19,080 nucleotides of DNA, from assembly GCA_030151745.1 (NCBI GenBank), contig JASLDA010000238.1:1-19080 (forward strand), in the 5' to 3' direction. The notes beneath the pieces were generated by a model. It saw only the letters and a program-made list of their open reading frames with translations. It ran no database searches and was not told the DNA's origin. Source of the DNA: Chitinophagaceae bacterium. Its GTDB lineage: Bacteria > Bacteroidota > Bacteroidia > Chitinophagales > Chitinophagaceae. Position numbers and translations under genes: made by a program. Of the stretch, positions 13,575 to 19,080 are shown one piece after another. The first letter of the stretch is position 1, and the number at the start of each line of letters is the position of its first letter.

Positions 13575-15010
13575 TGTGCTATGTGAAACCGATGCCGTAC
13601 CGGCTCCTGCTTATTGTCCTGAGCTGCCTGCCGCTCGTTGCCGCAGCGCAGATGAAGGTCACTTATTCCGGCAAATACGGGCCTTTCCCTGAAAAGCCCG
13701 TTCAAAAGCCCGATCCGGCCTATACGGCCGGCGGACCCAGCGCGGAACTGATGCCGGTGCAGAATCTGGCGGAGGTCGGCATAACGGAACCTCTGCCGGT
13801 CATCGCGGTAGACAACTACCTGCGCAGTGCCATCCTGCAGAGGGCTTTCCCCGGCTGCCGCGTACTGGCGGCCAAAGACGGCAAGGTGTTTTACGACCGT
13901 GCCTTCGGCTATCTCGCTTACGACTCCATGCACCCCGTCAATCTGAACACGGTGTATGACCTCGCCTCGGTGACCAAGGTCGTGAGCACCACGCTCGCCG
14001 TGATGCGGCTTTACGAGCAGCGCAAAATCGATCTGGACAAATCCCTGGATACTTACCTGCCGATGACGATCGGCACGAACAAAGGCCCGTTGCCGCTGCG
14101 GGCCCTGCTGCTGCACCAGGCCGGCCTCAAGGCCTGGATCCCGTTTTACAAGAGCTTTTACGATTCTGCCGGGCAGCTCAGCGACACGATATTTCATGTG
14201 AGGGGCGACCCCCGGTTCAACGTGGAGGTGGCCCGGGACCTCTACATGCGCCAGGATTACAAGGATACGATCTGGAACATGATCCTGCGCAGCCCGCTTG
14301 AGACCCCGGGGAGGTACGTTTACTCGGATCTCGACTATTATTTCCTGGCCGCCGTCGTGGAAGCGGTCTCCGGGAAGCCCATCAACCGCTATGTCGCAGA
14401 GCAGTTTTACCTGCCCCTGGGACTCAAGAGCACGGGGTACCTCCCGATGCAGTTCGTCCGGCCTTCGATGGTGGCGCCCACGGAGAACGACCTCACGTTC
14501 CGCCGGCAATTGCTGACGGCGTATGTGCATGATCCGGGCGCGGCCCTTTTCGGGGGCGTCGCGGGGCACGCCGGCGTGTTCTCGACAGCGGGGGACGTCG
14601 CCGTGATCTTCCAGATGCTGCTGAATGGGGGCGTGTACAAAGGCAGGCGCTACTTCCGCGAGGAAACGGTGAAATATTTTACGGCTTATGGCTCGGCCAT
14701 TTCCCGCCGTGGGCTCGGCTTCGACAAGCCCAATGGATCGAAGTCCGATGCCGGACCGACCGGGGACCGCTGCAGCGGCTACACCTTCGGCCACCAGGGC
14801 TTTACCGGAACCTGCGCCTGGGCCGATCCCAAGAACGGCATCGTCTTCGTGTTCCTGTCGAACCGGGTATATCCCAGCGCAGAAAACAATCTCATCAACA
14901 AGCTCGGCGTACGGACCCGCGTGCAGGATATGCTTTACGAAGCGCTGAATATTCCCGTGGATACGTCGCGGCCGGAACTGAGGAAGGAGCAAATAGGCAA
15001 TATGCAATAG
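13571..15010 (+). CDS. Exported serine hydrolase (class C beta-lactamase/DD-peptidase family)
   Basis: The ATG at 13571 overlaps the GH3 stop and gives 479 residues. An alternative ATG at 13592 begins the signal peptide itself (MPYRLLLIVLSCLPLVAAAQ). An upstream TTG at 13559 is less likely. The catalytic set is complete: Ser133-Val-Thr-Lys136, Tyr251-Ser-Asp253 and the third motif His408-Gln-Gly in FGHQGFTG. About 85 residues with no motif I recognise lie between the signal peptide and the domain. The domain opens with FPGCRVLAAKDGKVFYDRAF, typical of the group. Activities in this family include DD-peptidase, D-amino-acid esterase and beta-lactamase; the substrate cannot be read here. Coupling to the GH3 enzyme favours a cell-wall or amino-sugar fragment. 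Confidence 0.93.
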   Translation: MMCYVKPMPYRLLLIVLSCLPLVAAAQMKVTYSGKYGPFPEKPVQKPDPAYTAGGPSAELMPVQNLAEVGITEPLPVIAVDNYLRSAILQRAFPGCRVLAAKDGKVFYDRAFGYLAYDSMHPVNLNTVYDLASVTKVVSTTLAVMRLYEQRKIDLDKSLDTYLPMTIGTNKGPLPLRALLLHQAGLKAWIPFYKSFYDSAGQLSDTIFHVRGDPRFNVEVARDLYMRQDYKDTIWNMILRSPLETPGRYVYSDLDYYFLAAVVEAVSGKPINRYVAEQFYLPLGLKSTGYLPMQFVRPSMVAPTENDLTFRRQLLTAYVHDPGAALFGGVAGHAGVFSTAGDVAVIFQMLLNGGVYKGRRYFREETVKYFTAYGSAISRRGLGFDKPNGSKSDAGPTGDRCSGYTFGHQGFTGTCAWADPKNGIVFVFLSNRVYPSAENNLINKLGVRTRVQDMLYEALNIPVDTSRPELRKEQIGNMQ

Positions 15011-15111
15011 GCAGTATGTAGTGGAGCTGCTAGCTTGTGCAGTCATTTGCAGCCGGCAGTTTGCAGTGGGTCGGGAGCCTTGTGTATTGAGCGGGTCGGG
15101 AGTTTTTAGAT

Positions 15112-15128
15112 CATGGTTCAAGACCATG
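15112..15128 (+). terminator. Weak hairpin after the serine hydrolase gene
   Basis: CATGGT (15112-15117) and ACCATG (15123-15128) enclose a 5-base loop and are followed by GTTTTA. It is a possible intrinsic terminator about 100 bases past the stop. The stem is only 6 bases and the T run is short. Confidence 0.3.
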
Positions 15129-15217
15129 GTTTTACGTGCTAAGTTATTCTAATGCCGGCAAGAAAGATCCTGAAGAATGCCTTCCGGAAGCATCCCCAGC
15201 CCATTGTTTCCCAACGC

Positions 15218-15256
15218 AATTGACTAATTGGCTAATTGTCTAATTGACTAATTCCC
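15218..15256. repeat. Octamer tandem repeat over the adaptor stop codon
   Basis: Four 8-base units, AATTGACT, AATTGGCT, AATTGTCT and AATTGACT (15218-15249), are followed by a partial fifth (AATTCCC, 15250-15256). Only the sixth base of the unit varies. The repeat covers the stop codon of the minus-strand adaptor gene (15248-15250). The rest of the 15011-15217 spacer has short related direct repeats (for example GGGTCGGGAG twice). Confidence 0.8.
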
Positions 15257-16357
15257 AACAACGCTCCCATCCCGGATCTCCTCGCTTCCTTCTGCCAGGA
15301 TTATATCGCCGTCGCTGATATTGCCGAAGATCTCGATGGTATCGCCGTTGTCGCGGCCCCGGTGCACAGGCACACGCTGTGCCTTGCCGTCCGTGACTTT
15401 AATAATGAAGTTGCCTTCCGCGGAGCTTACCAGCGCCGCTTTCGGAATGGAAAAGCTGCTGTCGCCGCCGCTCAGCTTGAGCAGGATCTCGGCCACCATG
15501 CCGGGCAGCAGTTCCTTGCTGTGGTTGTCGACGTCCATTTCCATGCGTTCTGCGCGCAGCCGCTGATCCAGGGCGCCCGCCTGGCGCTGCACCTTCGCCT
15601 TGAACAGCTTTGAGGGCATGGAGCGCACGCGGAAGCTCACCTCATCGCCCTGCTTCAGATAAGCGGCATAGGCTTCGGGCACGGCCACGGAAAGGCGCAG
15701 CCGGCGTTGTTCCTGCAGGGTGAACAGGGGCAGCTCCGCGCCTTTGCCCGCCGTGCCGACATAGGCACCGGTATTCACGTTCCGCGCAGAGATCACGCCT
15801 GCGAAGGGCGCCCGGATCTGCAGGTAGCCGTTGATCGAGCTTACCTCCCGGAGCGAAGCCTGTACCGCTTCCAGCTGGGCATAGTCCGATCGCTTGCGCG
15901 CCAGGGCCATGTCGAGATCGTTCTGCGAAACCGTGCCGGGCGTCCGGCTGGTTTCCAGCAGGCGCTCGTAATTCGCGTTGGATGCGGTATAGATCGCTTC
16001 CTGCGCCTTGATCCGGGAGGCCGCGGCCGCGCTCTGGGCGCCGTATTCCGGTGCTTCCAGCTGCGCCAGGAGTTGCCCCTGGCTTACTTCCGTGCCGATA
16101 TCGACGTACAGTTTCTTTACGAAGCTGTTCACCTTCGCGTACAGGTCGACCTGCTGCCAGGCCGTGAGCTCGCCGGGGATCTGCATCTCGCTGCTGAAGC
16201 GGGCCTTGGTCAGCCGGATGGTCTTCGGAGCCGCCGGCTTTGCAACGGCGGCTGTCGTTGCTGCCCGGGATTCGGTTTTTTCCCCGCAGGATCCCAGCAT
16301 CAGGCTGGCGGCGGCGAAAATCGCGATATAGCTGAGCGGGTTATTCTTAGGAAGCAT
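15248..16357 (-). CDS. RND efflux periplasmic adaptor lipoprotein (membrane fusion protein)
   Basis: I start at the ATG at 16357, which gives 369 residues and a textbook lipoprotein signal ending LMLGSC (Cys24). Upstream in-frame codons lie inside the permease gene and look non-coding. After an Ala-rich linker come the paired barrel-sandwich halves (LTAWQQVDLYAKV, then RAPFAGVISARNVNTGAYVG), split by a coiled-coil hairpin (about 105-180). A beta-barrel domain and a membrane-proximal domain (about 285-369) follow. The protein links the inner-membrane pump to an outer-membrane channel. Its start overlaps the permease end by 11 bases, so the two are coupled, with the permease first. That order is the reverse of the common adaptor-then-permease operon. 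No channel gene is visible. Confidence 0.94.
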   Translation of the reverse strand: MLPKNNPLSYIAIFAAASLMLGSCGEKTESRAATTAAVAKPAAPKTIRLTKARFSSEMQIPGELTAWQQVDLYAKVNSFVKKLYVDIGTEVSQGQLLAQLEAPEYGAQSAAAASRIKAQEAIYTASNANYERLLETSRTPGTVSQNDLDMALARKRSDYAQLEAVQASLREVSSINGYLQIRAPFAGVISARNVNTGAYVGTAGKGAELPLFTLQEQRRLRLSVAVPEAYAAYLKQGDEVSFRVRSMPSKLFKAKVQRQAGALDQRLRAERMEMDVDNHSKELLPGMVAEILLKLSGGDSSFSIPKAALVSSAEGNFIIKVTDGKAQRVPVHRGRDNGDTIEIFGNISDGDIILAEGSEEIRDGSVVGN

Positions 16358-19080
16358 GGTCGGTAGTTGTTGTGGCGTAGTAAAACTTGCTGTTCGGGTC
16401 GGTGGGATCCAGGGATGGGCTCTGGGTGCTGGTCTTTTGCTGCATCCATGCGAATACCAGAGGCAGGATGGTGAGTACGGCAATGGTCGAGAAGAGCAGC
16501 CCGCCGATCACGGCCCGGCCCAGCGGCGATACCTGGTCGCCGCCCTCGCCGTGGCCGATCGCCATCGGCAGCATGCCGGTGACCATCGCGACGGAGGTCA
16601 TAATGATCGGGCGCAGCCGCAGGCTGGCGGCCTCACGGGCGGAAGCGAGGGCATCCCGGTTTTTCCTGCGCAGCTGCTCCGCATTCGTAATGAGCAGCAC
16701 CGCATTGGCGATGGACACGCCGACGGACATGATGATGCCCATATACGATTGCAGGTTCAGCGTGGAGCCGGTGAGCCGCAGCGCCAGCAGTGAGCCGAAG
16801 ACGACCGCCGGCACCGTCGTCAGTACGATCAGCGACACACGGAAGGACTGGAAGTTGGCCGCCAGCATGAGGAAGATCACCACGACGGCCACGAGGAGGC
16901 CGCTCTGCAGGCTGCTCAGGGTCTCGTCCAGCACCACGCTCATGCCGATCGGCTCGACCGTCATGCCGCGGGGAATCTCGCCCAGGGAAGCGATTGCCTT
17001 CTTCACATCGTCTGCCGCGGAACCGAGATTCTGCTTGTAAAGGTTGGCAGTTACCGATAGGAAGGGAGTCGCGCCGAGGTTGTCGTTCTCGCCGTAGGTC
17101 GTATCGGGCCTGATCGTTGCTACGTCGCCGAGCACGGGGCGGGAGCTGTTCTTCAGCACCGGGATCTCGCTGATCTCCTGCTCGCTCTTCATCTGCGCCA
17201 GGGGGACCTGCACCTGCACGTTGTACGGCAGGTTCGCCTTCTCATCGATCCAGATATTCTTGTCGGTATAGCGCGACGAGGAGGTCGAAGCGATCAGGGA
17301 GCGGCTGATATCGTTCATGTCCACACCGAGCTGCGCGGCGCGGGTCCGGTCGATATCGATGTTCAGCGCGGGATACTTCGTGCTTTGCGCAATCTGCACG
17401 TCCCGCATATAGGGCAGCGCCTTCAGCTTCGACACGATGCGGTTTGCCATGGCCTCGTTCGCTTTCTTGTCCCGGCTCGCGATGCGCACCTCGACCGGTG
17501 TCGGCGAGCCCTGGCTGAGCACTTTCTCCGTCAGCTCGATCGGCTCGAAGCTCAGCCTCACATCCGGCAGCGCCTTCGCAAGGCGCTCGCGGAACCGGTC
17601 CTTGAACTCGTCCATATCGCCATGGTATTCTTTCAGGCTTATCTGGAATACCGCTTCCTGCGGACCGGCCATGAAGAGATAGATCGGATTCACGGAGAAC
17701 AGTGCCGGGTGCTGCCCGACATATACGGATGAGATCGCGACGTGCTCCTTGCCGACCATCTTGTAAAGCTCGTCCAGCGCCGTATGCACCTTCTCTTCGG
17801 TGCGCTCGATGCGGGTGCCGTCCGGGGCCCGGAGCCGCAACTGGAATTGTGCGCTGTTGGTATGCGGCAGCACATCCCGGCCGATCGTCGTCAGGAAGAT
17901 CAACGCCAGCGCCGTGATGCCGAGCAGGTATGCCAGCACGATGGGCTTGCGGCGCTTCAGCATGCGGTCGATGAGCCGCATGAACCGCTGGCGGAACCGC
18001 TCGAAGCCGCTTAGCCTGCCGTTCTCGTCCATGTCCGCGCGCTGGGAGAGCTCCAGCTTGTCGTCCACAGGATCGGCGTGCTGGGCGTGGACCTTGTTAT
18101 GCGGCTTCATCAGCCAGTTGGCCATCACCGGCACGAAGGTCTGGGAGAGCAGGAAGGAGACCACCATGCTGAATCCGATGGCCAGGGCCAGGGGAAGGAA
18201 CAGCGCGCCGGGAATGCCCGTCATCGTAAAGGCCGGGGCGAATACCGCGAGGATACAGAACAGGATCAGCAGTTTGGGAAAGGCTATCTCCACGCAGGCA
18301 TCCCAGATGGCCTTGGCCTTGGGTTTGCCCATATCGAAGTGCTGGTGGATGTTCTCGATCGTCACCGTCGATTCGTCCACGAGGATGCCGATGGCCAGTG
18401 CCAGGCCGCTCAGGGTCATGATATTGATCGTCTGCCCGAAGAGCCGCAGGAAGAGCACGCCGGAAATGATCGAGGTCGGGATGGTCAGGATCACGATCAG
18501 TGCCGCGCGGCGGTCCCCCAGGAAGAGCAGCACCATCAGGCCCGTTAGGATCGCGCCGATCGCGCCCTCCGTCATCAGGCTTTTCACGGCATTGATCACG
18601 TACACGCTCTGGTCGAACTCATAGCTCAGGGTCACATCCTCCGGCAGCTTGGCCTGGATGGCGGGCAGGTTCTTCTTCAGGTTCTTGACCACTTCCCAGG
18701 TCGAGGCATCTCCGCTCTTGGCGATGCTCACATACACCGAACGCTTGCCGTTGATCAGGGCGTAGCCGGCGGTGATATCGCTGCCGTCGTTTACTGTTGC
18801 CACATCGCGCAGGTACAGATTCTGCACGCCGCCCTTGAACAGGGGGATCATCTCGAAATCCTTCAGGTTCCGGATGGTGTTGTTGGTCGGCGTCATGTAG
18901 TTCCGGTCGCCGATGCGCACGTTGCCCGAGGGGGCGGTCTGGTTGTTCAGGCGGATGGCTTCCACCACCTGGTCCGGGGTCAGGTTATGCGCGCGCAACA
19001 GCTCCGGATCGACGTTGATCTCGATCGTGCGCGGCGATTCCGGGCCTGTTGGCCCCCGCACCCTTCGGCGGCTCGCCGCG
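16347..19080 (-). CDS. RND efflux permease (AcrB/HAE-like), N-terminus off the window
   Basis: About 910 codons are present and the frame stays open to the window edge, so the first roughly 100-150 residues are missing. This is the inner-membrane pump driven by the proton gradient. The porter and docking loops and the two membrane bundles are recognisable. They include FDQSVYVINAVKSL before TM2, TM4 with GILVDESTVTIEN, the second-half porter domain, and TM10-TM12 ending in LTILPLVFAW. TM4 has Asp-Glu (18372-18377) where AcrB has Asp407-Asp408. TM10 (16681-16740) reads SVGVSIANAVLLI, with Ala where AcrB has the proton-relay Lys940. The pump therefore belongs to a subgroup with different relay residues. 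The substrate is unknown. The adaptor gene overlaps its 3-prime end by 11 bases. Confidence 0.94.
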   Translation of the reverse strand, partial: AASRRRVRGPTGPESPRTIEINVDPELLRAHNLTPDQVVEAIRLNNQTAPSGNVRIGDRNYMTPTNNTIRNLKDFEMIPLFKGGVQNLYLRDVATVNDGSDITAGYALINGKRSVYVSIAKSGDASTWEVVKNLKKNLPAIQAKLPEDVTLSYEFDQSVYVINAVKSLMTEGAIGAILTGLMVLLFLGDRRAALIVILTIPTSIISGVLFLRLFGQTINIMTLSGLALAIGILVDESTVTIENIHQHFDMGKPKAKAIWDACVEIAFPKLLILFCILAVFAPAFTMTGIPGALFLPLALAIGFSMVVSFLLSQTFVPVMANWLMKPHNKVHAQHADPVDDKLELSQRADMDENGRLSGFERFRQRFMRLIDRMLKRRKPIVLAYLLGITALALIFLTTIGRDVLPHTNSAQFQLRLRAPDGTRIERTEEKVHTALDELYKMVGKEHVAISSVYVGQHPALFSVNPIYLFMAGPQEAVFQISLKEYHGDMDEFKDRFRERLAKALPDVRLSFEPIELTEKVLSQGSPTPVEVRIASRDKKANEAMANRIVSKLKALPYMRDVQIAQSTKYPALNIDIDRTRAAQLGVDMNDISRSLIASTSSSRYTDKNIWIDEKANLPYNVQVQVPLAQMKSEQEISEIPVLKNSSRPVLGDVATIRPDTTYGENDNLGATPFLSVTANLYKQNLGSAADDVKKAIASLGEIPRGMTVEPIGMSVVLDETLSSLQSGLLVAVVVIFLMLAANFQSFRVSLIVLTTVPAVVFGSLLALRLTGSTLNLQSYMGIIMSVGVSIANAVLLITNAEQLRRKNRDALASAREAASLRLRPIIMTSVAMVTGMLPMAIGHGEGGDQVSPLGRAVIGGLLFSTIAVLTILPLVFAWMQQKTSTQSPSLDPTDPNSKFYYATTTTDHAS

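Noticed and set aside
13520..15127. 535-codon open frame on the minus strand across the serine hydrolase
   Set aside because: The plus strand has the SxxK, YSD and HQG motifs and a signal peptide. The antisense frame shows no recognisable domain and extends into the spacer.

Overview
The window reads as chromosomal DNA of a Bacteroidota bacterium, most likely in or near Chitinophagaceae, with GC content that is high for the phylum. The reasons are a type IX secretion (T9SS) type A sorting domain, a NarL-type kinase/regulator pair with one membrane segment, a DUF72 protein of the Bacteroidota type, a signal peptidase I with a large internal insert, a match to the Bacteroidota promoter consensus (TTG, then TAnnTTTG), and intergenic repeats. 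No phage, transposase, CRISPR array, tRNA or rRNA was seen. High GC produces many long antisense open frames, which I left out.

Layout. 1-180: tail of an unknown gene. 394-2655: a 7-TM protein, a histidine kinase and a LuxR-type response regulator, all on the plus strand. 2665-3864: two minus-strand genes, an unknown protein and a short secreted protein with a T9SS sorting domain, separated by a terminator and a promoter. 4098-5030: DUF72 protein, ending in a very long hairpin against a small minus-strand membrane protein (5081-5329). 5455-6336: flavin reductase-like protein. 6337-7109: the one long non-coding stretch, holding a mosaic of palindromic repeats. 7110-8761: signal peptidase I and a lipoprotein cytochrome c. 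8900-11300: an O-methyltransferase-like gene and a flavin-dependent halogenase-like gene. 11377-11799: VOC/PhnB-like protein on the minus strand. 11862-15010: a GH3 beta-N-acetylhexosaminidase whose stop codon overlaps the start of a serine beta-lactamase-family hydrolase. 15248-19080: an RND efflux pump on the minus strand, with the permease (cut by the window edge) upstream of its lipoprotein adaptor.

How the genes may work together. The GH3/serine hydrolase pair looks translationally coupled and both products look exported. It matches, as two genes, a GH3 plus serine-hydrolase fusion that I recall from this phylum, and probably acts on muropeptides or amino-sugar oligomers outside the cytoplasm. 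The methyltransferase/halogenase pair resembles tailoring enzymes of flexirubin-type aryl polyene pigments, but no polyketide or fatty-acid synthase genes are present here. The RND permease and adaptor form an envelope exporter; no TolC-like gene is visible. The first three genes may form a signalling unit in which the 7-TM protein serves the sensor-less kinase. All functional calls come from reading motifs, without database searches.
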